Origin: Micromonospora sp. NBRC 110009
GTDB lineage: Bacteria; Actinomycetota; Actinomycetes; Mycobacteriales; Micromonosporaceae
Direction: 5' to 3'
DNA: 64,000 nucleotides
Assembly (NCBI RefSeq): GCF_030518795.1
Contig: NZ_CP130427.1
Coordinates: 1,054,001-1,118,000 of the forward strand
The notes under the pieces are model-generated. The model was given only the letters and a program-made list of their open reading frames with translations, made no database searches and was not told the origin of the DNA. Shown one piece after another: positions 33,350 through 41,744 of this stretch; within the stretch, counting starts at the first letter, position 1, and every line of letters begins with the position of its first letter. The translations under genes and the position numbers were made by a program.

Positions 33350-35392
33350 TCAGCCGAGCGTGAGCTCGAACGCCGCGTCCTTGTGCTTATGGATCTTGTA
33401 GGTGGCCGCCGAGGCGAAGTCCTCGCCGCCGACGAACTTGCGGCCGCCCTCGGCCGGGTAGTACTCGAACCGGATGCGCTGCTCGCCCATGAGCTGCCGG
33501 ACGACGCCGACGTTCGGTTCGGAGATCCACCACAGCCCGACGAGGTCACCGGTGTCGGCGTTGCGGGCAGCCACGTACCCGCTGAACGGCGTGGTACTCG
33601 CCACCGTCAGCGGGACCCCGGCCTCGAGCCGGTAGTCGTAGGTGGTGGTGCCGCCCGCGACGACCGTGATCCGGTCGGCCCGGTCGCGGTTGCCCTCGCC
33701 ACCGCTCCACTGCGTGGCCTGCCCGGGCACGTCGAAGAGGAGCGGCCACTCGTACGGGCCGAGCTTGTCGATCCGGTAGTGGCCCTCGTCGCCGATGGCG
33801 AAGACACCGAAGTTGCTGCCCAGGCCGACCGGCTCGCCGGCGATCCGGACGGCTCCGTGGGACAGCGCGGCGCCGTCCGGCCCGAAGACCTGACCGGCGA
33901 TGACACCCGCGCGATCCATCTGGATGACCGGCGGCGTGACGGTCTCGCCGGACTCCACGGTGAACTGCGTGGCCCGCCGCGGGTCGCCGGTGCCGCCGCG
34001 CGGACCGAGCCACTGGGCGCCGTAGCCCTGGGCCTGGTCCGGCCACGCCAGCAGCTGGTAGGTGCCCGCACCCCGCTGGATGAACTGGGTTACCTTGCCG
34101 TTCGCGTCGGTGACCTCGCCACAGCCGTCCGGCATCCGGACCTCCTCGACGCGCACCGGGACGATGCAAACGCCGGCCAGCGGCGTGCCGGTCTTGGCGT
34201 CCACCACGGTGGCGGTGATGCGCGCCATTGGCTCCATGACCAGCTTGACGTCGGCCTGCTCGCCGGCAAGGACCGTCACCGTGGTGCCGTCAAACGAGTA
34301 GCCCGGGGCGCTGGCCCAGATCTCGTGGGTGCCGACGGGGACGTCCGGGTAGATGACCTCGCCGTTGTTGGTGTCCCGCGAGTCGAGGCCGATACCGGAG
34401 GTGAAGTTCAGGATCGGCTGGCCCGTACGCGAGTCCACGGCGGTGAGGCGGACGCTGCCCGTCGGCAGCTTCTGGTCGTCGACCGCGGTGGTCTGCCCCT
34501 CGGTGACGGCGAACCGGGCCGCCGCCGACGAGTCCACCGTGCCGTAGGCGTACTGCTGCACGGACAGCGCCGCGCTGGAGAACTGGACGGTGTAGTCCGT
34601 GCCGACCGGGACCTGGTCGAGCCGGTAGCGGCCGTCCTCGTCGGTCTGGGCGCTGCCGAAAAACTGGCCGTTGTTGACGTAGACGTCCACGCCGGACAGC
34701 GGCGCGCCGGAGGTGTCGGTGAAGCGGCCCGCCACGATGCCGGTGGGCACCAGGGTGTCGTTGACCGTCACCGTGCTGCCCGCGGTGACCGCGAAGACCG
34801 TCGCGGCGCCGGGGTCCAGCGTGCCGTAGGCGAACTGGCTGAACGCGCCCAGGTCGAACCGGACGCGGTAGCTGCCCGGCACGACCTGGATGGCGAAATT
34901 GCCGTCCGGGTCCGTGCTGCCGTAGCCGAAGCTGCTGTAGTCGACGGCTTCGGCGCCGACGGACGCGAACTGCACCGGGGCGCCGGTCCGGTCGACGAGC
35001 CGCCCGGTGAGGGTGCCGACCGGCAGCAGCTCGTCATCGACCACCGTCGTGCCGCCGGCCGTCACGGTGATGAGATTCGCCGACGACCAGTCGGTCTTGC
35101 CATAGGCGTACTGCGTCGGGTGGCCCCACGCCTCGAAGTTCACCCGGTACCGGCCCGGAGGGACCGCGTCGAACGCGTAATGACCCTGGTCGTCGAGCCA
35201 CGCGTAGTCCGTGTGGTCGACGTCGTCGCCGTAGAGGTAGACGGAGCCGCCGGTGACCGCGGCTCCGCCGTCGGTCAGCTGGCCCGTGATGGAGCCCGTG
35301 TCTGCTGCCTGGGCCGGTGTGGCCAGCCCGGTCAGGGCCAGGGTGGCACCCAGCAGCAGTGCGCCGAACCGGCGCAGCATCGATCTGCTCAT
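33350..35392 (-). CDS. Secreted repeat protein with carboxypeptidase-regulatory-like domains
   Basis: The product has 680 residues from an ATG. A Sec signal peptide (1-29, ending TPAQA-A) is followed by repeated beta-sandwich modules of 80-90 residues. The first three modules share a signature: QYAYGKTDWSSA, QFAYGTLDPGAA and QYAYGTVDSSAA, each followed by a V-T-x-G-x-T strand and a DD-x-LP-x-G joint. Later modules (about 300-610) are of the same carboxypeptidase-regulatory-like type (DAKTGTPLAGV, GPDGAALSHGAV). It should be exported and act as an extracellular adhesive or structural protein. No catalytic domain is seen. Confidence 0.82.
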   Translation of the reverse strand: MSRSMLRRFGALLLGATLALTGLATPAQAADTGSITGQLTDGGAAVTGGSVYLYGDDVDHTDYAWLDDQGHYAFDAVPPGRYRVNFEAWGHPTQYAYGKTDWSSANLITVTAGGTTVVDDELLPVGTLTGRLVDRTGAPVQFASVGAEAVDYSSFGYGSTDPDGNFAIQVVPGSYRVRFDLGAFSQFAYGTLDPGAATVFAVTAGSTVTVNDTLVPTGIVAGRFTDTSGAPLSGVDVYVNNGQFFGSAQTDEDGRYRLDQVPVGTDYTVQFSSAALSVQQYAYGTVDSSAAARFAVTEGQTTAVDDQKLPTGSVRLTAVDSRTGQPILNFTSGIGLDSRDTNNGEVIYPDVPVGTHEIWASAPGYSFDGTTVTVLAGEQADVKLVMEPMARITATVVDAKTGTPLAGVCIVPVRVEEVRMPDGCGEVTDANGKVTQFIQRGAGTYQLLAWPDQAQGYGAQWLGPRGGTGDPRRATQFTVESGETVTPPVIQMDRAGVIAGQVFGPDGAALSHGAVRIAGEPVGLGSNFGVFAIGDEGHYRIDKLGPYEWPLLFDVPGQATQWSGGEGNRDRADRITVVAGGTTTYDYRLEAGVPLTVASTTPFSGYVAARNADTGDLVGLWWISEPNVGVVRQLMGEQRIRFEYYPAEGGRKFVGGEDFASAATYKIHKHKDAAFELTLG

Positions 35393-35493
35393 GATTCCTC
35401 GGGGGTAAGAGGAGTGAGGATGTGCGGGGACGTGCCCCGCGTCGGCCGTCAGCCTAGCGATGGGCGGTCACACCCGCTGTCCCCTTGCCGTCA

Positions 35494-36816
35494 TCAGGAG
35501 AAACGGTGCCGGGCGAGGTGGGCGAGCATCGTCTGGTTCGCTTCCCAACCGTCCGGGAACTTGACCGGCACGTCGAGGTGCACCCGCTCGGTCGACGGGT
35601 GCGCGTCGAGCAGCTCGGGGATCCCCGCCCGCGCCACCACGACGCAGGCGTGGCGGTGCCGGGAGGTGAGCACGCAGAGCCGCCCTGTCTCCAGGTGGAA
35701 CGCGGTCGCGTCGCGCCGCCCGGAGAGCGGGTGCAGCACGATCGTCACGTCGTACTCGCGACCCTGGAGGCGGTTGGCGGTGTCGACGGTGATGCCCGCG
35801 CCGGCCTCGCCGAGCCGCGCGCGGATGGCCGCCGCCTGGTCCCGGTGGGCGGCCCCGATGGCGATCCGGTCGGCCGTCACGGGCGTACCCCCGGGGGCCT
35901 GTTCGGAGACGGCGACCGCGCCGCGCCGCAGCACCCGCAGCGCGAGGTCCGCGCAGGCCGCGGCGGCCTCGGCATCGGTACGCAGGGTGTGGCGGGCGGG
36001 CAGCTCGTACAGCGCCCAGCCCGCGGCGGCCGCCAGCTCGACGGTGGCGTCCAGCTCGTCGCCGGGGCCGGGCTCGGTGAAGGTCAGCGCCCGGTCGGCC
36101 AGCCCGGTGCCGGCGCGGAACCCGGTGAACGGGTAGAAGGCCGCCGCGACCACCGGCGCGGCGGTGGCGGGCAGCCGCCAGGACACCGGCAGCCGGTGTA
36201 CCGGCAGGTCCGGGTTGTGCCGCAGCAGGGTGGCCACCGCCGACTGCATCGGATCCCAGGTCAGGCCGGTCCAGCGGGCGGTCTCGACGGTGGAGAACGG
36301 GTCGAGCTGGCCCGGATCCCCCACGAACAGCGCCCGCGCGAACCGTCCGGCCACGCGCAGCAGGGCGTCCGAGCGCATCTGGTACGCCTCGTCGACGATC
36401 GCCCACGGCCAGGTGCCCTCGGCGACGGTGGCCCACTTGGCGGCCGTACCGATGGTGACGGCCGGCCCGCCGAGGTCGGCGACCTTGGCCGCGACCCGGA
36501 CGGTGTCGTGGTCCTTGACCCGGTCGGACGGCCGGTAGTCGGCGGCGGAGAGCCGGCCGATGCGCAGCTTCGGGGCCTTGCGGGCCAGGCGGTCGATGAG
36601 GTCGTCGACCTGCTCATTGGTCTGCGCAATGATGATCAGCGGTTCGCCGGTGGCGGCCAGTTCGGCGGCGGCGCGGACCACGAGGGTGGACTTGCCGGCG
36701 CCCGGCGGCGAGTCGACGACCACGCCCCGGTGGTCGCCGGAGCGCAGGTCGGCGAGGACGGCGGTGATGACCCGTTCCGCCTCGACCGCGGGCGGGACCG
36801 CCAACCCGGCGAGCAT
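35494..36816 (-). CDS. SF1 (Upf1-like) helicase/ATPase
   Basis: The product has 440 residues from an ATG with GGAGG upstream. Helicase motifs are in order: Walker A PPGAGKST (37-44), motif Ia IIIAQTNEQVDDL, Walker B VDEAYQM, motif III GDPGQLDP, motif V VDTANRLQGREYDV and motif VI TSRHRHACVV. This fits the AAA_11/AAA_12 Upf1-like superfamily 1 group acting on DNA or RNA. There is no nuclease or extra accessory domain. It is transcribed alone or with the repeat-protein gene 100 bases downstream; a small hairpin (35424-35440) lies between. Confidence 0.85.
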   Translation of the reverse strand: MLAGLAVPPAVEAERVITAVLADLRSGDHRGVVVDSPPGAGKSTLVVRAAAELAATGEPLIIIAQTNEQVDDLIDRLARKAPKLRIGRLSAADYRPSDRVKDHDTVRVAAKVADLGGPAVTIGTAAKWATVAEGTWPWAIVDEAYQMRSDALLRVAGRFARALFVGDPGQLDPFSTVETARWTGLTWDPMQSAVATLLRHNPDLPVHRLPVSWRLPATAAPVVAAAFYPFTGFRAGTGLADRALTFTEPGPGDELDATVELAAAAGWALYELPARHTLRTDAEAAAACADLALRVLRRGAVAVSEQAPGGTPVTADRIAIGAAHRDQAAAIRARLGEAGAGITVDTANRLQGREYDVTIVLHPLSGRRDATAFHLETGRLCVLTSRHRHACVVVARAGIPELLDAHPSTERVHLDVPVKFPDGWEANQTMLAHLARHRFS

Positions 36817-36916
36817 TGACCACCTCCGACCCGGCCGCCGCCCGAGGGGTGGGCGGCGGTCCCGTCACCATACGAGGAGGGTGCGGTGCACCGCCGCCTC
36901 GGGCTGACGAACCCGC

Positions 36917-37393
36917 TCAGGTGGCGACGTTCTCCAGGGCGGCGGCGACCTTCTTCAGGTCCAGGCCCGCAAGGTGGTCGAGGAAGTGCCGGCGCACGGC
37001 GGCGAGGTGGCTGGGCCAGGCGTCGCTCAGGCGAGCGAAGCCGGCGTCGGTGAGGACGGCGTTCCAGCCGCGGGCGTCGTCTGCACACCTGGCCCGCTCG
37101 ACGTACCCCTGGCCTTCCAGCTTCTGCACGGCGCGGCTCATGCCACTGAGCGACATCTCGCAGGCGGTGGCGAGTTCGCTCATGCGCAGTTGCCGGTCGG
37201 GGGCCTCGGAGAGGTGCATCAGGACCAGGTACTCGATCAGGGGGAGCCGCTGCTCGCGGACCATCTCGGCGTCGATGGCGCGGGGCAGCGCGTAGATGAC
37301 GCGGGTGAGGGACCGGACGACGGCCTCCTCGTCCGGGTTGAGAGGTTTCGGCCCTTCCGGGGTCGGCGCCGGCGGCGGTGTGACGGTGGACAT
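36917..37393 (-). CDS. MarR-family regulator
   Basis: The product has 158 residues from an ATG. The winged helix-turn-helix occupies about 45-125: LPLIEYLVLMHLSEAPDRQL, SELATACEMSLSGMSRAVQK and GYVERARCADDARGWNAVLT. It is divergent from an FMN reductase gene and probably represses both genes through the twin palindromes between them. Cys at ERARCADD could sense oxidants or electrophiles, which is inference. Confidence 0.9.
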   Translation of the reverse strand: MSTVTPPPAPTPEGPKPLNPDEEAVVRSLTRVIYALPRAIDAEMVREQRLPLIEYLVLMHLSEAPDRQLRMSELATACEMSLSGMSRAVQKLEGQGYVERARCADDARGWNAVLTDAGFARLSDAWPSHLAAVRRHFLDHLAGLDLKKVAAALENVAT

Positions 37394-37406
37394 GACCCCA
37401 CTCTAC

Positions 37407-37453
37407 TTGCTTGACGAAGGAACTGCTCGCCATATAGTTGCTGCGCGAAGCAA
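37407..37453 (+). promoter_or_regulatory. FMN-reductase promoter with twin MarR operator candidates
   Basis: A near-consensus promoter, TTGACG (37411-37416), 16-base spacer, TATAGT (37433-37438), drives the FMN reductase. Two related 16-bp dyads, TTGCTTGACGAAGGAA (37407-37422) and TTGCTGCGCGAAGCAA (37438-37453), lie 31 bases apart, one over the -35 and one just after the -10. Confidence 0.65.
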
Positions 37454-37494
37454 GGCCCCCGCTCGGGTGGTCTGCCACCAGGGAGGTACCGCAG

Positions 37495-38055
37495 ATGGCC
37501 AGGATCGGAATCATCATCGGCAGCACCCGGCCGGGGCGGAACGGAGCCGCCGTAGGCCAGTGGGTGTACGAGGTCGCGAAGCAGCGCAGCGACGCCGAAT
37601 TCGAGCTCGTCGACCTGCTCGACTACAAGCTGCCGCACCTGGACGAGGTGTATCCGCCGTCGATGGGGCAGTACCAGCAGCCGCACGCGCTGGAGTGGGC
37701 CAACAAGATCGCGTCGTTCGACGGGTTCGTGATGGTGACGCCGGAGTACAACCACTCGACGTCCGGCGCCCTGAAGAACGCCATCGACTTCCTCTACGGC
37801 GAGTGGAACAACAAGGCCGTCGGCTTCGTCAGCTACGGCTCGGTGGGCGGCGCCCGCGCGGTCGAGCACCTGCGGCTGATCGCCGGCGAGCTGCAGATGG
37901 CCGACGTGCGGTCGCAGGTGGCCCTCTCGCTCTTCACCGACTTCGAGAACTTCAGCGTCTTCAAGCCCAACCAGTTCCAGCAGGACGCGCTCAACACGAC
38001 CCTCGACCAGATCGTGGCCTGGAGCCGGGCCCTCGCGCCGCTGCGCGGCAAGTGA
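37495..38055 (+). CDS. NADPH-dependent FMN reductase-like flavoprotein
   Basis: The product has 186 residues from an ATG with GGGAGG 8 bases upstream. It is flavodoxin-like, with IIGSTRPGR near 6-14 and TPEYNHSTSG near 81-90. It is related to the protein at 23378 but not adjacent to an exporter. As the target of a divergent MarR regulator it probably acts in quinone or flavin detoxification; that is inference from context. Confidence 0.92.
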   Translation: MARIGIIIGSTRPGRNGAAVGQWVYEVAKQRSDAEFELVDLLDYKLPHLDEVYPPSMGQYQQPHALEWANKIASFDGFVMVTPEYNHSTSGALKNAIDFLYGEWNNKAVGFVSYGSVGGARAVEHLRLIAGELQMADVRSQVALSLFTDFENFSVFKPNQFQQDALNTTLDQIVAWSRALAPLRGK

Positions 38056-38121
38056 CCACGCTGCCGTTCGGCGCGACGCGAGTGAGTGAGTGAAGGGAAC
38101 GGACAATGCGCGGGCTCAACC

Positions 38122-38294
38122 CTCCAGGTGGTCGACGTGACGCCGCAGACGCTGGAGGTGCAGGTGCGCGTGTCGGCCGGCGACGGGCCGAGCTCCTGGG
38201 ACCTGCGCTGCGACTGCGCGAGGGCCTGGTCAAGTACGTCCGCGACCAGCACCCGCAGTGGCTGCCCCGCACGCGCGGCGAGTACCAACCCTGA
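38122..38294 (+). pseudogene. Frameshifted C-terminal remnant of an MscS-type channel
   Basis: One frame reads LQVVDVTPQTLEVQVRV, then PSSWDLRCD; at 38214 the continuation LREGLVKYVRDQHPQWLPR is in the next frame, ending at the TGA 38292-38294. Joined, the roughly 58 residues match the typical C-terminal segment of MscS-like mechanosensitive channels, where a V-x-A-x-D/x-W-D-L-R-C segment precedes L-R-E-x-L-V-x-x-V. One missing base explains the shift. The transmembrane part is absent, so the fragment should be non-functional. Confidence 0.65.
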
Positions 38295-39149
38295 CTAGGC
38301 GGACGCCGTGTCGGCGGGGAAGCGCTCGTGCCCCAGCACGGCGAGCAGTTGCAGCTTCTCGTAGCCCTCGCTGCGCGGCGGCGCGGTCAGCACGAGCAGG
38401 GCCTGGGACTGGTCCTCGGTGAACAGCGCCTGGCAGTCGAGCTCGATCGCACCGAGCTGCGGATGGACGAGGGTCTTGTGGTCCGCGAACCGCTGCGCGA
38501 CCTCGTGCCGGTCCCACAGCTCGGCGAACTCCGGGCTCGCCTTCTGCAGGGCCCGCACGATCTCGCCGGCCCGCGACTGCGGGCCCATCGACCCGTACGC
38601 GGCGCGCAGGTTGGCGACCTGGGCCCGGCTCTGCCGGTCGCGGTCCTCCTCCGGGTAGCGCAGCCGCTCCGCCGGATCGGTGAACCACCGGTAGATCTCG
38701 CTGCGGGCGAGGCCCGTGTAGCCCGACCGGTCGCCGAACAGGGCGTCGGCCAGCCGGTTCTGCACGAGCACCTCGCCGAGGTTGGACAGGATCAGCGCCG
38801 GGGTGTCGTCGAGGCGGTCCAGCACGCGCAGCAGCGCCGGGGCCACGTGCGTCGCCACCGACACCGACGCCGGCGGGTTCTGCCCCGCCACCTGGAACAG
38901 GTAGTCGCGTTCCTGGCCGGTCAGCCGCAGCGCCCGGGCGAGCGAGGCGAGCATCTGCCCGCTCGGCTGCGGGCCGCGCTGCTGTTCCAGCCGGGTGTAG
39001 TAGTCGGTCGACATCGCCGCGAGCGAGGCGACCTCCTCGCGCCGCAGCCCCGGCGCGCGCCGACGGGCGCCGGTGGCCAGCCCGACGTCCCCGGGCTGCA
39101 GCGCCTCGCGGCGGCGGCGCAGGAAATCGGCCAGGGCTGCACGGTCCAT
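38295..39149 (-). CDS. XRE-type regulator with MmyB-like ligand domain
   Basis: The product has 284 residues from an ATG. The helix-turn-helix is at about 10-80 (GLRREEVASLAAMSTDYYTR), with an MmyB-like ligand-binding domain after it (LLRVLDRLDDTPALILSNLGEVLVQN ... FAELWDRHEVAQRF). It is a paralogue of the regulator at 19955 with the same divergent SDR partner. Its stop abuts the MscS remnant. Confidence 0.88.
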   Translation of the reverse strand: MDRAALADFLRRRREALQPGDVGLATGARRRAPGLRREEVASLAAMSTDYYTRLEQQRGPQPSGQMLASLARALRLTGQERDYLFQVAGQNPPASVSVATHVAPALLRVLDRLDDTPALILSNLGEVLVQNRLADALFGDRSGYTGLARSEIYRWFTDPAERLRYPEEDRDRQSRAQVANLRAAYGSMGPQSRAGEIVRALQKASPEFAELWDRHEVAQRFADHKTLVHPQLGAIELDCQALFTEDQSQALLVLTAPPRSEGYEKLQLLAVLGHERFPADTASA

Positions 39150-39183
39150 GATCCCAGTATCCGCCCGCGGCGCGGGCCAACCA

Positions 39184-39198
39184 GGGATTGCCGATCCC
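39184..39198. promoter_or_regulatory. Palindromic operator candidate between the second XRE and SDR genes
   Basis: A perfect dyad, GGGAT-TGCCG-ATCCC, lies in the 100-base divergent region, 35 bases from the regulator start and 52 from the SDR start. Those distances are the same as for the palindrome at 20841-20857, although the sequence differs. Confidence 0.45.
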
Positions 39199-39249
39199 CC
39201 GATAACCGGTCTCTGCCCCCGGCCCGGGACGAGCGGCGAAGCTCGGAGC

Positions 39250-40014
39250 ATGAACATCTCCGGAAACACCATCTTCATCCCCGGCTCGACGAGCGGGATC
39301 GGCCTCGCGCTCGCCCTCGAGCTGCGGGCCAAGGGCAACACCGTGATCATCGGCGGCCGGCGCACCGACCTGCTCGACCTCATCGCCGCGGACTACCCCG
39401 GCATCGACACCGTCGCGATCGACACGGCGGACCCCGCGAGCATCGCCTCGGCCGCGAAGCAGGTGCTGGCGAAGCACCCGGACCTCAACGTCCTCGTCAC
39501 GATGGCCGGCATCATGCGCGTCGAGGACTGGCACCAGCCCGAGACGTTCCTCGACTCGGCCGAGTCGATCATCACGACCAACGTGCTCGGCCCGATCCGC
39601 CTGATCGCCGCGTTCGTCGAGCACCTGCGGGCGCAGCCGGACGCCACGATCATGACCGTCTCCTCGGGTCTCGCGTTCGCGCCGCTCAAGGTCACCCCGA
39701 GCTACAACGCGTCGAAGGCCGCGATCCACCTGCTCAGCGAGTCGATCCGGCTGCAGCTCGCCGACACGACCGTGCAGGTCGTGGAGCTGGAACCGCCGGC
39801 GGTCCGTACGGCGCTGCTGCCCGGGCAGGAGAGCAGCGAGTTCGCGATGCCGCTCGACGAGTTCGTGGCGGAGGTCGTGGCGCTGATCGAGGCGCAGCCG
39901 GAGGCCAAGGAGATCCAGGTCGAGCGGGTGAAGTTCCTCCGGTACGGCGAGGCGCGCGGCGACTACGACCAGGTCGTGGCGACGCTCAACGCGGCCGACC
40001 CGCATGGCAAGTAG
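39250..40014 (+). CDS. Short-chain dehydrogenase/reductase, DltE-like
   Basis: The product has 254 residues from an ATG. The cofactor loop is GSTSGIG near 12-18, the catalytic Ser is in MTVSSGLAF and the Tyr/Lys pair is in SYNASKAAIH. The NAG motif is altered to TMAGI. It resembles the DltE/YqjQ-like oxidoreductase branch. It is the likely target of the divergent XRE regulator. Confidence 0.9.
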   Translation: MNISGNTIFIPGSTSGIGLALALELRAKGNTVIIGGRRTDLLDLIAADYPGIDTVAIDTADPASIASAAKQVLAKHPDLNVLVTMAGIMRVEDWHQPETFLDSAESIITTNVLGPIRLIAAFVEHLRAQPDATIMTVSSGLAFAPLKVTPSYNASKAAIHLLSESIRLQLADTTVQVVELEPPAVRTALLPGQESSEFAMPLDEFVAEVVALIEAQPEAKEIQVERVKFLRYGEARGDYDQVVATLNAADPHGK

Positions 40015-40081
40015 CCTCTGACGCCCGATCCGTCCCCCGAGCCCACCGGCGTCTGTTTCCACCGAGATTCGTCTGGACGAG

Positions 40082-40106
40082 CAACCCTGGCGGCCGGACC
40101 CCGCGT
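40082..40106 (+). promoter_or_regulatory. ECF-type promoter candidate before the sigma factor
   Basis: A CAACC -35-like element (40082-40086) and CGT -10-like element (40104-40106) are 17 bases apart, as in many actinobacterial ECF-dependent promoters. It lies about 30 bases before the sigma gene, which suggests autoregulation. Confidence 0.35.
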
Positions 40107-40137
40107 GACTATCTCGAATAGGGGACAGGAGGCCTGA

Positions 40138-40647
40138 ATGGGCGATCGCGACGTGGCGTTCGCGGACTACTTCGCGGCGAGGTCGGACGCGATGCGCGGC
40201 ACCGCGTACCTGCTCTGCGGCGACTGGCATCGGGCGGAGGACCTGGTCCAGACCGCGTTCACGAAGCTCTACCTGGTCTGGAACCGGGTCTCCCGGCACG
40301 AGGTGCTCGACGCCTACGTGCGCCAGATCCTGATCCGGACGTTCCTCGACGAGCGGCGCCGCGGCTGGTGGCGGCGCGAGCGGGTGGGCGGGGAGAACGC
40401 CGAGCGGCCGGCACCGCCCGACTCGCCGGAGAACCGGTTGGTGATGCTCCAGGCGCTGGCCGCCGTGCCGCCGCGCCAGCGGGCCGTCCTGGTGCTCCGC
40501 TACTGGGAGGACCTTTCGGTTGAGGAAGTCGCGGCGCTGCTGGGCTGCACACCCGGGACGGTGAAGAGCCAGGCGGCCCGCGGCCTGGATACGCTGCGCG
40601 GCCTCCTATCGCCCGCGCATGTCGGGATCGAAGAGGGGGAACGATGA
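40138..40647 (+). CDS. SigE-family ECF sigma factor
   Basis: The product has 169 residues from an ATG with CAGGAGG 5 bases upstream. Region 2 (about 5-75) contains YLLCGDWHRAEDLVQTAFTK and region 4 (about 100-160) contains RQRAVLVLRYWEDLSVEEVA and GTVKSQAARGL. It directs RNA polymerase to a specific regulon. The next gene overlaps by four bases and is probably its anti-sigma partner. Confidence 0.92.
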   Translation: MGDRDVAFADYFAARSDAMRGTAYLLCGDWHRAEDLVQTAFTKLYLVWNRVSRHEVLDAYVRQILIRTFLDERRRGWWRRERVGGENAERPAPPDSPENRLVMLQALAAVPPRQRAVLVLRYWEDLSVEEVAALLGCTPGTVKSQAARGLDTLRGLLSPAHVGIEEGER

Positions 40648-41495
40648 ACGGAAAGCAGTTGCGCGAGGCGCTGCGCAGCGAGATGGCACTGACCACCCCG
40701 CCGCCGCCGTTGAGTACGACCGCCACACTCGCCGCCGCTCGGCGGGCCCGGGTGCGCCGTACCATTTGGGCCTGTGCCGGGTCCGCGGCCGTGGTTCTGG
40801 CGGTCACCGGCCTCGGGGCCATCGGCATCCCGGGCCTCGGCAGCTCCGGCGGCTTGCGCCCGGCGGGGCCTGGGCCGCAGGCCATCCCCCAGCCGACGGC
40901 CAAAGACACCGCGAGGCCGTGGCCAACCGGACCGGACGGCCGCCCGCAGGAGGACCGGACCGCGCGGGCGGGTTCCCGGTACGACCAGGGGCTCCGGCTG
41001 CTCGACGAGATCGTCTCCGTCGTGCCGGCCGGCTACACCGCGCCGGAGAACCCGGCGATTCAGCCCGCTGACCAGATGCCACTGCGGGCCCACCAGGCGC
41101 AATTCGAGGACACCGTGAACGGCGTCGACGTGTGGAGTTACCTGTCCTCGGCCGCCCTGGCCAAAGGCGAACGGATGGGGCGCCTGCTCGTCGAGGTGCA
41201 CACCGCGGGCAGTCAATTGCCGGCCGAACCGTGCGCGCTGGCCCGGCAGTTCTGGGGCATGCAGGGCGAGTGCCAGGTAGTGGCCGTCGGTGCGGCACGG
41301 GTCGGCGTGGTGGTCCGACCGGCCGGCGACGACCGGTTGGACCAGTGGGCGGCGTACCGGCACCCGGACGGCGTGGTCACCTTCGTCGCGCAGGGCGCCA
41401 AACTCGACGACGACCGGCCGAGGCTGACGGCGCTGCCGTTCTCCGTCCCGCAGCTGGCGGCCCTCGCCGTCGACGAGCGGTTCCATCTGCAGTGA
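40644..41495 (+). CDS. Membrane-anchored putative anti-sigma factor
   Basis: The product has 283 residues overlapping the sigma stop (ATGA). A 35-residue cytosolic N-terminus could bind the sigma factor. A single span (about 38-60, TIWACAGSAAVVLAVTGLGAIG) and a Pro/Gly linker precede an extracytoplasmic domain of about 180 residues. No zinc HxxxCxxC motif is seen. The assignment rests mainly on gene order. Confidence 0.68.
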   Translation: MNGKQLREALRSEMALTTPPPPLSTTATLAAARRARVRRTIWACAGSAAVVLAVTGLGAIGIPGLGSSGGLRPAGPGPQAIPQPTAKDTARPWPTGPDGRPQEDRTARAGSRYDQGLRLLDEIVSVVPAGYTAPENPAIQPADQMPLRAHQAQFEDTVNGVDVWSYLSSAALAKGERMGRLLVEVHTAGSQLPAEPCALARQFWGMQGECQVVAVGAARVGVVVRPAGDDRLDQWAAYRHPDGVVTFVAQGAKLDDDRPRLTALPFSVPQLAALAVDERFHLQ

Positions 41496-41668
41496 CACGC
41501 ATCGCCCGGGCCACTGGCGCGCCCGGACGACCGTGGCCATCGACGCGCCATCGGCCGGCCATGCCGGCTTCGGCAAGAGATCATCGACAGCCTCACGGGC
41601 GGCGTTTAGCGTGTATTGCGCCTTCTACCGGGCAACCAGGCGCCGTTCTCGTACCGGAGGAAACGCTC

Positions 41669-41731
41669 ATGTCGAAACGTGCTCTTCCCGACGTGCCCAC
41701 CTATCGCGGCGCTGGCCTGTCCGCCATCTGA
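41669..41731 (+). CDS. 20-residue open frame with a strong ribosome site
   Basis: An ATG preceded by CCGGAGG at 8 bases opens a 20-codon frame, reading MSKRALPDVPTYRGAGLSAI, then a stop. The next gene's ribosome site begins a few bases later and its TTG start is 13 bases after this stop. It may be a leader peptide that controls the exonuclease-like gene, or a small peptide in its own right. No hydrophobic span is present. Confidence 0.4.
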   Translation: MSKRALPDVPTYRGAGLSAI

Positions 41732-41744
41732 TCCGGAGGACCCC

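Noticed and set aside
38086..38298. Small intact gene of 70 codons after the FMN reductase
   Set aside because: The frame changes mid-way from a conserved-looking segment to nonsense, and the continuation is in another frame; a frameshifted remnant explains it better.
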